64,000 nucleotides of DNA from Xiphydria camelus (GCA_963678675.1 OY783191.1:16645096-16709095), one strand, 5' to 3'; counted from the stretch's first letter, positions 42,481 to 55,255 are shown. Numbers and translations: made by a program. Notes: generated by a model not told the origin, from the sequence alone.

Positions 42481-43911
42481 TTTCTTTTTTTTTATTGTGG
42501 TTTTCCCAGTAGGCCTATTCCACAACTGTCGTTCTAGTGTGCAAAAATGTGCTATAGAGCACATTATCCCAGAGCCCTCAGACCTACATACGTCATTTTA
42601 GTAAAGTTAATATTTTATTATTCATGCGCACGAGTGCGAGTGAGAGCATTAGATGGCATTGTAAAACAGCTTCATGAAATTTAGGTTGTTTATTTGTCTT
42701 AATGAAATATTTGTATAATTATTCAATAAAACTTGAATACCTAATTATAACAATAATTTCAATGCAATACATTTGGCAAAATAAAGTTCAAGAATTCCAT
42801 GTTTCAGTAAATTTCGGTTTTAAATGTAAATGTAATGAAAATACACAATACAAAATAGTGCGTCAAATTTAACGTACTTATGTATATGGTGTGTAAAAGA
42901 GAGTTATACAGATATATGATACTAATACTAAGCTGTGTTAAAAATCTCGGCGATTAAATTATGAATTTTTACAGATTTATATTTTATTGTGTTTAATTTT
43001 TACACGTGAAAACAAAAAAAAATTTCATTTAAATTTTAACACGCATTTTTTTAATGCAAGATCGAACATTTTTTACTGTGTATATTTATGAAAATTAATA
43101 TTTTTGCCTGTATAACTGCAAGTCGGAAGGCCTACCTTTCGGCAATACAAACCGTATCATGTATGAGGACTTTTTTAGGGACTTTAAACGGAGGAGAGCG
43201 AGTAGAGACACAGGAGGGTATGGGTCGGAGTCAAGTACCTACCACCACGGGGGAAAAGAAGAAGGCGACCGCTATAGGGTGAACGGCGCAGTCATAGGCT
43301 ATATGTGTAGCACCAGTGGTTCTCCAGACGCACCAAGTAGTTGAAAAAGCAATTTTTGAAGACGGAGATATTTAAAAAATTACGCCAATTACAAAAAAAT
43401 GGCCCGAGTGTAATATGTAGGGAATTTAACTAACAAAATTATGGAACACAAAGAAGAAAAATTAATTCGATATATCGAGAGATATCGTTTATTTACTTGA
43501 CAGTTTGTAAACAAATGCGTGAAAAAAAAAGAATATCATTTTATTTAAGAAGTAGAGAATTTCTTGAGCAATTTAAATTTTCTATGTTTTACGATTTTGT
43601 TACACCCCTAACTTTCGCGCGGCTCTAAAGGGTAAACCGTGGGGAGTGGGGGTAAACTGTAAGAACCTTTTTTATAGAGAATTTTAAGCTCTACAATTTT
43701 GGATTTACATTTTTTTCGATATCTCGCTTAATTTTCGAGTTATTTTCGAATAATCCATTTTTAGGGTATTTGTTATTGTTTTTCAACCATAACCCGTGGG
43801 GGAAAAACCGCGATACTTCACCCAGAGCTTTATAGGGTCAAATGGCAACGTTAAAGAAAAATGCAGCCTGGCAGGTAAAAACTAGTATTTCAGACCTTCG
43901 TTTACTGGACT

Positions 43912-44369
43912 ATTGGTGTAAGAAACAACTTTGTATAAAACATTTTTTCACGGAGTACCATTATTGTCATAATTATGAGCCATAGAAAGTTGAACTTTAT
44001 TAAATGAAAGAAAAGTGGCACTAAAATACATAGAAGTAATAACCCTCGACCCATCAGGTCACTGCCATTGGTAGCCCGCTCAAACATAAAAGTTAGAAAT
44101 TTGGAAAACTGTAGGAGGGAAATATATCTTATCATACATGGTTGAATTTGAAATAAAATTTGCTATATTTTTGTCAGTAAGACCAAACCGATATTTGGAA
44201 AAATTAGATTAAACAAATTTTTTTAAAAAATAATGCGTTTATCCAAAATCTGTTTAGGGAATTTTATTACATTACAAAAACCAAATAACACGTACATTTA
44301 CACTTTTCATAGATAGATCTCGCTTCGTTTCGGAGATAGCTCGAGGGGGGGTCAAAGTTCAGGGGTCCA
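43912..44369. other. Unassigned sequence
   Basis: AT-rich, with no gene or clear repeat. It lies between the giant foldback and the mariner relic. Confidence 0.4.
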
Positions 44370-45375
44370 ATTGACCCCCTTAAACTATTTTTCGATAAAC
44401 TTTAAATTTACGGAGTTTCATCAAGGTCGGAAGCGACGGCCTCGGAAGGTTTCCTTATCAGCAACCCAATTTTTGACTTCTTGGTAATTATGGAAGTGTT
44501 TATCTTCCGAGTCGTGTTGCATTGATCTAAATTGACGATAATCACTCGGAGCCACGCTGGGTGCGGGAGAACTTCTCATTCGAGGTCCATCAAAGTTTCT
44601 TTCACGGCTCGAGCAACACGAGGCCGAGCGTTGTCGTGAAGAAGAATCACTTTTCGGCGATTTCGTGCAATCGATGGTCGTTTTTGCATCAAATTATCAT
44701 TTAAACGCTCCAATTATTGTTCGTAATATTCGGCAGTAATTGTTTCATTCGATTTCAATAGCTCATAATAAACGACACCTTCCACATATCCCACCAAATT
44801 GAAAGCATTTTTTGTGATCGTGAATGTTTCGTTTTGGTATCGACGTTCATGGTTGGCCAGGATCAACCCATGATTTTGCGTTTCGGGTTATCTTAATACA
44901 TCCATTTCTCATCACCAGTTACGATACGCCATAAAAAACTTTTCTTTTTATGCTTTGCAAGCAAAGAAATCGAGATGTTCAGACGATTAGCAATGGCATT
45001 TTCGGTCAATTCGTGTGACAGCCACTTTTCTTATTTATCAATATTTCCCATGGCATGTATTATAAACGTCGTGAAATTGTAGATTCGCATCGACTTTAAA
45101 CTGTTGAGCCAATTCTTTGAGCATTTCAGTAGGATTTTCTTCCAATAGAGCTTGCACAGTTGTTCATCTTCGAACTTCTTTGTTTGACCTGGCCGTTGTT
45201 TGTCGTGAACATCAGTTTCCACTTTTGAAGCGAAAAAACCAGTCTCTACATACTGTTTCTGATGGAGCAGATTCAGCATAAGTTTGCACAAGTAATTGAT
45301 GAGCTGTAGCAGCACTTTTTTTTAAATCAAAGTGGTGTAGAAGTACACATCGAAAAAACAATTTGTCGCGTTCCA
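44370..45375 (-). pseudogene. Mariner transposase, nearly full length but decayed
   Basis: Reading from 45375: FFRCVLLHHFDLKKSAATAH (HTH region), ESAPSETVCRDWFFRFKS and VHDKQRPGQTKKFEDEQL (45315-45031). After frame changes the catalytic part shows KSFLWRIVTGDEKWMYY with the first Asp. VILLHDNARPRVARAVKET with the second Asp follows (about 44650), and then VLPHPAWL. The IVTGDEKW and HDNARP motifs are diagnostic of mariner. Multiple stops and shifts inactivate it. The terminal inverted repeats were not resolved. Confidence 0.85.
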
Positions 45376-47220
45376 TTTCCTCTGGTTATAGACATAGACT
45401 TACATTAACAAAAAATGGCAGTTTAATGACTGAAACCTTAATGAGAAATGTTCATAATTTACAGTGATACAAGGAATATTAGTCGCCGCGCACGACATAA
45501 GTAGTTAGAACCATCTACAGGAGAACAGCGACTTTCAATACAACCTCCTAATATGTGACAAAGATACATATATTTTACATATCGAATACATAATACTGTT
45601 ATGTAAATATGTTACCTCTGTGTGCTCTCAGGGTAATGTGACAGATACATAATGGTTGGATGGGCATTTATCGTCTGAACTAGCATGCCTTAAATAAAAT
45701 GTATTATTTTCTAAAAGTAAAAAATCGAAAATACGCCATATATGTCACGCGTTTCGAAATAATTCTACGCAGATAACAGCTATGACGTTGGGGAAAATTG
45801 TATTGGAGAGAGATTCAGCGGAATAATTTAAATTTAAATCTAATACTGCTCGAAATATTGTCACTTATCAAATTTTGTTAGCCATCATGGATGGTAATTG
45901 GCATCGCCAACGATTTTCTTAAATTAATACATAGTACATTTTTAGATGATAATAAATATAAAAACTGTATTGGCAATCGACATTGGATGCTCGCTATCTG
46001 GTGGCGAATCCCCCCAATCATTATTAAGACGCTATGTACAAAGTACGGACAGCTGAAAAAATAGATAAATTGAAGGCATGGCAACGTGTTACAAAATGAA
46101 ACGTGCTACGTTAAATGAGACGCTTGAAGACAGAAAGCTGTCAAACTGATACAACCGGTTGTCACATTCTCCACATTTCTACCAATTTTTATGGTGTGAT
46201 TAGTGAGCCGCCATATTGAATTTCCTCATAATAAAAATTTCCGAGCATTTTAGAATAATGAACAAATAAAACCATCAAAACCGGAAGTTGGTATGCCTTT
46301 CATTATCCCACAAAAAATTGTCAAACTTTGCTTTAGTTTCGTCCGAATCTGAGAGTACCTCCCCTTAACCTTGGATTCATATCTCGCCAATTGCCAAAGA
46401 AAACTTGTTAGGCGAAAAAATAACGGAGAGCTAAACTGTTGTTCATATTTTTGAAGAAAAGTACACTATTTCAATGCAAACAAAACAATATACTTGTTTT
46501 TGTTAATGTATAATGCCTTCGCAAAAAGTTATAAGCAAATTTGCTTCTGAAATGTTTATAAGCTTAATCATCTAAAAGCATAAGTTCAAAATAAGAGCGA
46601 GTGGTGGTTTCAAAACTACGAATTTTCTTTTATGCAGGTCTATAACAAAAAAAATCTCGAAAATTGGAATCTTTCTGTTCGTACGCTTTCTGTACGAACG
46701 GAACGCTTTCTGCAATAGCGTACCGGTCGGAAAACCAAAAAATACGTTGTCTAGAACTTCCTCAGTTAACAAAAACTCCCCGAGTATTCCTTGCATTTAA
46801 GTAAGCATTTCTACTTTTCTTTCTTTATCTCGATAACGAGTACAATAAAACTACTTCTTCGGTTGCCGAATCAGATTCTAAATCTAGAAAGATTTCACCG
46901 AGGGATGTCATGCTGCGGGGTGCAAGTGTAGGCCACTACTGGGTTCAATATGCGGTAAATTAATAAAAACGTGGACGCGTGGAAAAGATGGGTTAGATGT
47001 GGGCTGAACATGTGCCGTGCGTGGGCTGGGCTCAATTTGCGGTAGGCCCAATCCGCGCTTCCCCGTGGCACCGCTTCACCGTCAACCGTCGCGATTCCCG
47101 CTCGTGCGTTCTAGGCCTTAAGATCTGGCACTTCCGGATATCGTCGCCCTAATAAGAAAAATGCCTATCTCCGTTTTAGAAAATTTTACAGGATAGAAGA
47201 AAAACCGTTTTCTTAAAACA
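45376..47220. other. Gene-poor stretch
   Basis: No supported gene over 1.8 kb. It contains small hairpins (for example CGTACGCTTTCTGTACGAACG, about 46680) and a G-rich stretch (46915-47040) just before the BEL LTR. Confidence 0.45.
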
Positions 47221-47494
47221 TGTTCCGGCAAAAGAGAGGCAAAACTTTTAATAATCACGTCGGTAATATCGCGCTTACCGGCTCTCATTTTTTCTATCTC
47301 GTCGCCTCCCACCTCGAGGCCCGAGCTCGGACGAACGACGAGCTATTGTCAGTCGTCGAATACAATCCGCTAAGGTTACTTCAATAAACGTGACTCTCGA
47401 ATTTCAACGTTAACCTCCGCGTGGTTCTTTTCTCTTTCCCTGCCTTTCTGCATTCTCTCAACCTTACTCCAATTTCTTCGCTAAACTATCAACA
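47221..47494 (+). repeat. BEL/Pao 5' LTR
   Basis: The limits are defined by comparison with 59466-59748. Both start TGTTC(C/T)GGCAAAAGAGAG and end TATCAACA, and similarity is lost outside. The LTR has the usual TG...CA ends. It contains TTCAATAAACGTGACTCTCG, a polyadenylation-type signal. Confidence 0.8.
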
Positions 47495-47692
47495 TAAAAT
47501 TTGGTCCTTCGAGCCGGATTCGCATCGGGTAATCGCGACGTAAAAATAAAAACGGAGCAAGGTTTCGCGAAAGTGAACAGTTAGTCCAGAGCAGAGTTTC
47601 CCGTCGCACGCATCGCATGTAAAAGTTGTCGCGAAATCGATTCAGACTTCGTTTTCTCGTTCTCTCATGTTCGTTCAAAAGTGCGGCGAACA

Positions 47693-48516
47693 ATGACGGC
47701 AGTGGAAGCTTTACTTGAGCAGCAAATGCAGCTGTATGTCTAGTGCAAAGAGCAGTGACAAATTTGAGAAAAGCAGGGCCCAAGGACATGACAATCTCGC
47801 GTATGAAAAGTCGTCTCGAGATGCACGAAGCCAATTGGGCAAAGTTTCAAGAAAATCATGAGAAGCTCATCGTAGCAAAGTATAACAAAGGGGGGGAAGT
47901 GCTCGCGGAGAGTCACTATTTTCAAGATGACATCTATTCCTTGTGCGAAGAAGGCTTTCTCGATTCGAAAAGCGAAATGAAGGACACTCTCAGTAAGTTA
48001 AATCCTCAAGGCCCCCCGACCGACGATCCGAGCGCAAATCGAACGGCCACCCAAAATCGACAATTACCGAAAATCGATTTACCGAAATTTACTGGAAAAT
48101 TCACGGATTGGACTCAGTTTCGCGATCTATTCATATCCATGGTGATGCGAACACGTCTCTCTCGGCAGTGAATAAATTGCACTACCTAAAGACGTGCCTC
48201 ACAGGTGAGCCCACTAAATTAATAAAAAATATCACAGTCACGGAAGACAATTACGCGCGCGCTTGGGACACACTCACCGCTCGATACAAAAACAAGAGAC
48301 TCCTTGTTGACTCGTACCTCACAACGTTGTTCCCGATACCTCGCCTAACTCAAGAAGCTTCATCGGGCCTAAAAAGTTTACTCGGGGACACAAAGGAAGC
48401 CCTCGGCGCGCTCGCGGCGCTCGGGAGCCCAATCAATCAGTGGGACCATTTACTGGTCCATATGATGGTTCGCAAGCTCGACCCCGAGTCTCTAAAGGAT
48501 TGGGAGAAACGGGTAG
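47693..48516 (+). pseudogene. BEL/Pao gag (DUF1759-type), N-terminal part
   Basis: The ATG at 47693 is followed by an early frame break. The next frames read MTISRMKSRLEMHEANWAKF and LPKIDLPKFTGKFTDWTQF. After a one-base shift VNKLHYLKTCLTGEPTKLI and WDTLTARYKNKRLLVDSYL follow. The frame ends at MMVRKLDPESLKDWEKRVE, where the LINE fragment begins. These blocks are the hallmark of BEL/Pao gag, which forms virus-like particles. Confidence 0.85.
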
Positions 48517-49580
48517 AATTAGAATTAGAATTAGAATTGTTTATTGCAGCTAGGACCAGTAGGTCCTGTAGGCAACTCGTTTCCGGGGGAAAAACCAGAT
48601 ATGATGTGAGAGCACCACAACCCGGCGCCTCCATCGTAACAAACATCTCACAAAATGAAGAAAATTAAACCAGAGATACCGCTTAAAACTACTTTACAAA
48701 ATAAACAATCTTCGCTGAAACTACTTAATTACTTAATTGAAAATCTTCCTCGCTTAAAGTACTAAATAGGATAACAAAAAAAAGTTTACAAAAAATAAAA
48801 ATAAAATAGAAATAAAATTAAACTTAACAAAGAGTTTCCCTACAGGCTACGACGCCACTGGCATCAAACGCCTACCACTCGCCAGTATCTTCCATAACAC
48901 AGTCCTGAACACGCTCCTCGAGGCATCAAGCATCTCCGCTGGCAGAGCATTCCAGCCCGCTGCCGTCGCCGTGCTGAACGCTTTCCTCCTAACCTCCGTC
49001 CTAAAACGAGCGATTTTCATCCTACGCCTCCCACCCTCTCGCGTAACCATACCGCACATCTCGGCCCACTCAAAAAGCACCTGTAGGTACCAAGGCCTCC
49101 CCTCTGTCAATACCGAGTGAAACTGACACATTAAGCTCAGCTCTCTTCTTCCCCCTACCCTCAACCACCCCAACCGGCGATAGTAGGGAGAAATGTGGCT
49201 GAACCTGTCCACATCGAAAATGAACCTCACACACGAGTTGAACGCGACTTCAATAATATTGTTGCCCTCCTTCGAAATCTCGAAGAGAAGCACGCTACAG
49301 TAGTCGACAACAGGAATGACTAGAGCCCTAACAAGCGCAATTCTCGCTGTGCTTGGCAGCGAGCTCCGACACACTTTCAGCCGATACAGGGACGCGTTGA
49401 TCGCCTTCGCTACCGCTATCGCCTGCTCCTGCCACTGAAAATTATCCGTGAGAATAACACCGTAGGTAGGGGAAAATAACGATCCTGCGACCTTCGAGGA
49501 GCTTGAAAATTCATCGTCGGACGCATTCGTACGCTTGAAGCCATCGAACAAGCTCAACTTCAAGCGTCGAAGGGCAAGTC
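48517..49580 (-). pseudogene. 5'-truncated LINE, reverse transcriptase C-terminus
   Basis: The frame 49593-48847 contains GVILTDNFQWQEQAIAVAK, LPSTARIALVRALVIPVVDY and YYRRLGWLRVGGRRELSLM. These are the post-catalytic thumb and C-terminal region of a non-LTR reverse transcriptase. The minus-strand 3' end at 48517-48540 is a short (ATTCTA)n tail, a normal LINE signature. Catalytic motifs are missing through 5' truncation. It split the BEL gag. The clade is not determined. Confidence 0.8.
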
Positions 49581-49584
49581 GGTT

Positions 49585-49862
49585 CCCGCGCAATCGAAAA
49601 CGTCTTCCACGTCAACAAAAGCCCACACTGGTCAAGCGAAGGAATGATCGTGCGCTTCCTTCAAAGAAAATCACTACATTGCCTTATGTCCAGGGTTCAG
49701 ATCTAAACCGGTAAACGAGCGAAAGGACTTTGTGATTTCAAAAAACTTGTGTTTCAACTGCTTAGGATCTCATCGAATGAAAGATTGTCGGAGCACAAGG
49801 CGGTGCCAGATATGTCAAGGGCATCATAACACGCTCCTTCACAACAATCCTCGAGGATAAAA
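49585..49862 (+). pseudogene. BEL/Pao gag zinc-knuckle region
   Basis: After the LINE the gag frame resumes (AQSKTSSTSTKAHTGQAKE), has a stop, and leads to ERKDFVISKNLCFNCLGSHR and CRSTRRCQICQGHHNTLLH. The two Cys/His clusters are the paired nucleic-acid-binding knuckles of BEL gag. Confidence 0.8.
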
Positions 49863-49944
49863 CGCCGGGAGTAGCACCAACGCATCGCAAGCGAAAGCCG
49901 AAACGTCAACACAAAGCACAACAAGCCCCGTCGTGAGTCACGCA

Positions 49945-50274
49945 GCACAGCCAAAGATAATTCCGAGAACGCCAGTGCTCCTGGCTACCGTGCTCGTTAC
50001 AGTTTTCCATCCTCAAATAGGAGAGTCTCTCGAAGTAAGAGCCCTGCTCGATCAAGGTTTGGAGAGTTCGTTCGTCACCGAATCTCTTTCGCAACTGCTC
50101 AGATTACTCGTCACCATGCAACAGCCCAGTGATCGGAGTGGGAGCTCAGCAGTCCGGTGTTACTCGCGGTCTAGCTTCTCTTATATCGCGATCGCGTACT
50201 GATTCGTCGTTCTCGTGTCAAGTCGACGCGCTAGTGCTTCCGCGCCTAACATCGTTTTTGCCATCTGTAATGTT
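49945..50274 (+). pseudogene. BEL/Pao aspartic protease fragment (DUF1758-type)
   Basis: The frame RTPVLLATVLVTVFHPQIGE leads to VRALLDQGLESSFVTESL, with the catalytic LLDQG motif. Later, in another frame, VDALVLPRLTSFLPS is seen up to about 50270. The continuation (WPHLRGLQLADPSFAHP, then IDVILGADIYSHVI) lies beyond a roughly 225 bp insertion. Confidence 0.75.
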
Positions 50275-50500
50275 CTTGGTTAATAAATGCACGCACTATT
50301 TTTAGAACAACAGAATTTAATAAAGAAAGTTAATAATGAACATGAAAAGTAGAAAAGCCGGTGTGATACATATGAATAGCTTCGCGGTCGGGAGGAGACC
50401 GAGAGTCGACGATGTCTCATCGGATACGCGTCGAACTAGCGGCGCGGCGATCGCGTTACGCGTACATTAATACGGGGCGACACAATAGCATTTCCGGGGT
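50275..50500. repeat. Unidentified insertion in BEL protease
   Basis: About 225 bp between LTSFLPS and the continuing protease linker has unrelated composition (GGTCGGGAGGAGACCGAGAG; GAACTAGCGGCGCGGCGATC). It could be a small solo LTR (TGTAATGTTC start), but no target duplication is visible. Confidence 0.35.
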
Positions 50501-50890
50501 TTAAACTACCTCACCATCCTTTCGTTTGCTCGTCGAGGATTGGCCACATCTCCGAGGACTTCAACTCGCTGATCCAAGCTTCGCGCATCCTAACAAAATC
50601 GACGTCATTCTCGGCGCCGATATTTACAGTCACGTCATTCTCGAAAGCCTTCGCAAAGGTGGCTCGATGACTCCAATCGCGATGGAAACTCGATTGGGCT
50701 AAGGTATTGGGCTAGGATTGGGTTGGGGTATTATCAGGCTCCGTCGCACTGGAAGATACGGAATCCTATCGCGCTTCGATTCAAGGCTTCCAATGTTCGC
50801 TCGATTACGAATTAACTGAGTTCGTTCAACGTTTTTGGAGTCAGGAAGAAATACCGAAGCCTACTCAACTCTCGTCAGAAGAAAACGAAT

Positions 50891-51355
50891 GTGAGCAACA
50901 TTTTCGTGATACCATTTCACGTAACGATTCCGGTCGGTATATATGTAGTTCGCTTGCCTTTCAAAAAACGTGAAACAATTCTCGGCGACTCGCACTCTCG
51001 CCCGTTGTGCATGTTCTCCCGGATGGAGAAGCGATTCATGACTGACTCGGCGCTCAAGGAAGCGTACTCGAAATTCCTTCGCGAATACGCAGAGCTTGGA
51101 CACATGCAGCGCGCGGAGCATGGTCCTCATGACATCTCGCGCGCGTTTTATTTATCGCATCACGTCGCTGTGCGTGAAAGCAGTTCGACGACGAAACTAC
51201 GCGTCGTTTTCAATGGGTCGCAGAAAACGTATCTCGGATTGTCGCTGAATGAAAATCTTCTCGTCGGCCCGAAAATTTTCAACGATCTCGTCGATGTTCT
51301 TCTGCGGTGGCGACGCTATCCGATCGCCTTCTCTTCCGATATTGCAAAGATGTAA
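50891..51355 (+). pseudogene. BEL/Pao reverse transcriptase, N-terminal part
   Basis: The open frame reads YVVRLPFKKRETILGDSHSR, then FYLSHHVAVRESSSTTKLRV and FNGSQKTYLGLSLNENLLVG. It ends at the first catalytic motif region (RRYPIAFSSDIAKM), with the first Asp of the polymerase site in SSDIAKM. The rest, including the YxDD box, is deleted. Upstream 50510-50890 carries the protease-RT linker in shifted frames. Confidence 0.85.
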
Positions 51356-51936
51356 ATATGTCCTTATGAAAGGGGACATGCAAGAAAACCGTCAAAAACT
51401 TCATGAAAATCTTGTAACCTACTCGTTCTGCAGTAATTACTTACTTAATCACTGGAAGTTGAAGCCACAGTTATGGACACCGATTTTTAAACACTTGGGG
51501 AAACTCATCGAAGAAACCCGAATAATTATATATCACTTCTACACATTATTCATTATTATTTACAAATTAACAATTTCGAGGTTAGATACTTCGATCTCCC
51601 GAATTGACAGCTACCGGCAGATCAGGGGCCCCTTTTTCGAACTCGCTCGTATCTTTGCGTGCACGCATCTTAGCGAGTAGAAAAATCAGGATCAAGTATT
51701 CCGTATCAGGAAACTTATACGCAACTTAGCGAGTAGACCAATCAGGACCCCCATCACAACGGAATACTTGATCCTGATAGGTCTATTCGCTTAGATGCGT
51801 ATACGTAACTTTGCGAGTGACTTGAGAAATTTATTTACGAGTAAGGGCAAAATTTCAGCGGTGCATGCAAAAGGATTTCTTAAAACTATTCTAACGTCTC
51901 GCGAGTTAATATGTAACAACATATATACTGTCATAA
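51356..51936. other. Junction region with MITE fragments
   Basis: No gene. A fragment at 51575-51625 (CGAGGTTAGATACTTCGATC) belongs to the foldback family at 57604-58290. The 51640-51830 stretch is a foldback MITE related to 12061-12207 (ATCAGGATCAAGTATTCCG). From 51830 it is colinear with 20965-21070. Confidence 0.6.
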
Positions 51937-52066
51937 CCCAGGTAACAATCTAACGTGAAATTAACGTCATTTTTTGGTCAGATCTGGTCATAGACGATGT
52001 CAGTAAAAGACGTACAACTGACGTTAAAAGTACGTTCGAAAGTCACATCCCACTGACGTCATTTAA

Positions 52067-53313
52067 GGAGGATCGTCAGTGCTCTTCGGGGTGAGGTCGA
52101 AGAGGAAAAAGAACAAAGAAATCGACGTGTGTTGCCAATTTCAAATAATGAAATTTTAAGTTTTATAAAAACTGCAATAATAAATATAGGTGCTGAATTC
52201 TTTTTCCTTTTTGTAACTTTCAATCTAAAAAATAAGATAAATATTTGAAAACAATTTTATAACTTCAAACTTAATTTATTTTAAATATGTAAAATGTGTG
52301 CAAAACGTGGCAACATAGCATTTCAACATTTGTAAGTTGCAAATCGTGGTAGCAAATCGGTAGGTAAAACAGAATTCTTATCGACGGACAACGCGTTGAA
52401 GCGGATCATGACGTCTGTTTATAACCTCAATCTCGAGTCCATGCTGTCCAAATTGGCAGGAGCAAATATTGAATTTATAACCTTTTCAGAAGCTTACTTG
52501 AAAATTGGAAAAGAGGGATTAGAACAAGTTTTAAATCGAGTTAATGCACGGTCGGAAGTTCTTAATAAATTATATTCCTTTTTTAAAGATCGAGCATAAT
52601 TTTCGGCACGTAGTTTAAATTTTCAATTATTAATAATTTCATATTTTTTAATGCATATCAGAATTTGATGAACTCAAAAACAAAAGTGGCTTCTCAATAT
52701 TCGTAGGGTTTTTTACTTTCATATCATTTTGAAACGATCGTGTTCATTGAAATGTTATTCTTCAAAATCGTTTGAAAGTATTTCACAGTGTATATCTAGT
52801 TGTACTTTTTAAAATATCTGAAATTTTATATTGTTAATTATTGTTTGTAATAAATCTGTCAATACATTATCCTATTTGTACTTTCGTACTTTTAAATTTA
52901 CCAGCACGCTTCGCGCCAATAGCTTATGACGTCACGTAGTGCGATGTTGCCACGTTTTTGCATATGGCGGACGATGCACATGACATATTTGAATTTTTCG
53001 ACAGTTTTTCCTTTATATTAAAAAAACTGTAGAGTGAAAATTCTTTATAATTTAGTAAAAACAAGTTCGTGTGGTGATAAAACTCATTTCATAGTTTCCA
53101 GAATTTTTTTCGGTTTAAAATCGCAAGTTCTATGCATTTGAAATATGCTCTCCATAAGATTTAATGCTAATCTCGTAAGTTTTAAAAATTAATTACGAGA
53201 AAGCTGTAGAGTGAAATTGTTTGATTTTTTTTCTCTTATTAAAATGGGTTCACAAGTATTTTAAAAAATGTTCAACTACGGTTTCTGAGAAGTCATTTCT
53301 CTGACGATCCTCC
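52067..53313. mobile_element. TTAA-flanked element (GGAGGATCGTCAG ends)
   Basis: The ends GGAGGATCGTCAG and CTGACGATCCTCC are flanked by TTAA. A 67-codon frame at 52396-52599 (MKRIMTSVYNLNLESMLSKL) is unrecognised and may be a relic of its gene. The TTAA choice suggests a piggyBac or Kolobok relative. Confidence 0.6.
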
Positions 53314-54204
53314 TTAATGACGTCTTTCTAACGTTCTTTATGACGTGAAATATGACGTTTAATTTTAGCGATTTTCCAGGTAGCACACTAACGTCGAAAT
53401 GACGGTTTTTGAAGGTCAGTTTTGACGGCAGATAACGAAAAATATAACGTGATTGTGTAAAACATGACGGTTCTGAAAGGTTACGGCTGACGTATATCTT
53501 TTCATCGTGAACGGTCACCCATCCAACTACTGTCCGCACTTTTTGATGCTTAAGGAGGATCGACTGTTTCTTTGAAGTCAAAAATGTGTTTGAAAAAAAT
53601 GTTTTCACAGCGATCTGAAATGCTATGGAATAATAATTAAATGAATTATGAACCCATTTTATGCATCGTTCATGCCGAAAATCATTAGTAAATAAAATAT
53701 TGGCAAATTTATGGCGGACTATTAGAGCGTCAATGACTCCGGAATCGTCGTCAGAGGCTTCTTGTCCAACATTTTAAAGAAAAATAAAAAATTACAAATA
53801 ATCTATAAAAACCTATAAAAACAACTCATAGAGAATGCTGAAGACATAAAACAGTTATTCGATTGATAATTCAGTATCATGGATATATGATTATAGTTTA
53901 AACATTTTTTATTGTGCGTTGTAATTTTCATTGTATTCTTGGCAACGTTGTACTCCGCGATATTTTATATTGGTTGCAGTGACGCGTGAACTACAGTGGC
54001 CAGCTATGGCGGATGATGCGAGCATGCAGCAAAACCGGTATAAAGTCAAATTTTGTCAAAAAAGAAAAAGAGCTGTATAAGTAAAGGCATGATTTCGTTT
54101 CAACAATCATTCAACTTGGATAAAGATTTTAGGGACAATATTTTTTTTATCGTTCCGAATCTTTCAAATTTCGCGCTCAGTTTGAATAGACGCCAGGTAA
54201 GGTT

Positions 54205-54622
54205 CGGTCTTTCAGCTTTACAACTGTTTCGCTGCCGTGTTGCCAAGTTTCTCACCGTTAATATGGCGTGCTAATGGTTTGCGAAGTAAAAACGGATTTC
54301 ATGATAATATTACGTTGCAACCATACGGTAAAACCCAATTTACTTATTTTTTACACATAATCCTTAATATTTCATCTGTCAAATTACTAGTTTTTCAGTC
54401 TAAAGTTGGCGGAATGTGTGTTAAAGTCGGTGATAATCTACCTTAGTACAATCGTCTCCCATAAGGCGACATGTTAAAAGTGGTCAACTTTAGAATAAAA
54501 TAACGAAGAAACTAGACGGTCTATATTGTTCAAATTTTCGTATTAGTTGTGTAAAGTATTCGTGTATATCATATAAAAAAATTAGGGCTATCAGTTGGTT
54601 TTCGTCTGATAGTCGAACCTAA
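54205..54622 (-). repeat. Dispersed repeat, inverted copy of 24160-24570
   Basis: It matches over its length, including CCGTTAATATGGCGTGCTAA and AGACGGTCTATATTG. Together with TTAAGGAGGATCGAC at 53554 it may form a TTAA element of about 1.07 kb. The stretch 54623-55090 has no gene. Confidence 0.6.
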
Positions 54623-55255
54623 GTAAGGAACTTCGTCGATCGGTCGGTGTTTTCGAGTCATCATCTGCTGCACGCTCCTGTGGTATTAAGTATTACTATT
54701 GGTGTTCATATGAAGTTTGATGAATAAATGTATGTTGCTTTTCCAGTCAATAAGAAAGAGCTTAAATAAATAAGATTTTATAATTGTATTATTCTTTTCT
54801 CAACATTTTTCTAAATTTATGATTGCATATTTTGATAAATATTCTTGCATAGACGCAAATTGATATTAATAAATAAATAATTATATGAATGTTTACAGAA
54901 ACGACCGCAATATAAAAAATCTTACTTTTATTTATTACAAAAAAACGTACTGGTAAAATGGTACAGAGATATAAGAATCGAGAATTAAAGTAGACCGCAC
55001 TATACAAATATTTTTATATTATACATTATATACATAACAAAATATAAAAATATTCAATGTATATTGTATAATAAGTATAGTTATTTTAAAATTGTATTAC
55101 GACGTAAAAATAACGTCTTTTTAACGTCATATTTAAGGCGTCTTAAAGACGTTTCTTGAATGACGACATTAAAACGTCATTTTTTGGTAGAATGACGTCG
55201 CCGACGAAATATGCCCTAAAAGTGACGTCAAGTTTACGTCAGCTTGCTACCTGGG

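Larger units (their letters stand above)
39689..43910. mobile_element. 4.2 kb TA-flanked giant foldback with nested insertions
   Basis: The ends GTCCAGTAAACGAAGGTCTG (39689) and the inverse (43910) are flanked by TA. The inverted arms cover about 39689-40375 and 43170-43910. They contain CCACGGGTTATGGTTGAAAA and CCCACTCCCCACGGTTTACC. The 2.8 kb loop holds several foldbacks listed separately and no gene. The long stretch 42490-43170 in it has nothing recognisable. Confidence 0.75.
47221..51355 (+). mobile_element. BEL/Pao LTR retrotransposon, truncated and interrupted
   Basis: Order seen: LTR (47221-47494), primer-binding region (TGGTCCTTCGAGCCGG, 47502), gag, zinc knuckles, aspartic protease, then the start of reverse transcriptase, ending abruptly near 51355. 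A LINE fragment (48517-about 49580) and another insertion (about 50275-50500) interrupt it. Integrase, the rest of RT and the 3' LTR are missing. A solo LTR of the same family is at 59466-59748. Confidence 0.85.
51937..55255. mobile_element. 3.3 kb element with CCCAGGTA ends and ACGTC-rich terminal arrays
   Basis: The ends CCCAGGTAACAATCTAACGT and ACGTCAGCTTGCTACCTGGG split a sequence that is continuous at about 21069. Flanking bases suggest an AA duplication. Both ends and an internal site (53378, CCAGGTAGCACACTAACGTC) carry arrays of TGACGTC/AACGTC motifs. Nested inside are a TTAA element (52067-53313) and a repeat at 54205-54622. No transposase was recognised. Confidence 0.7.
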
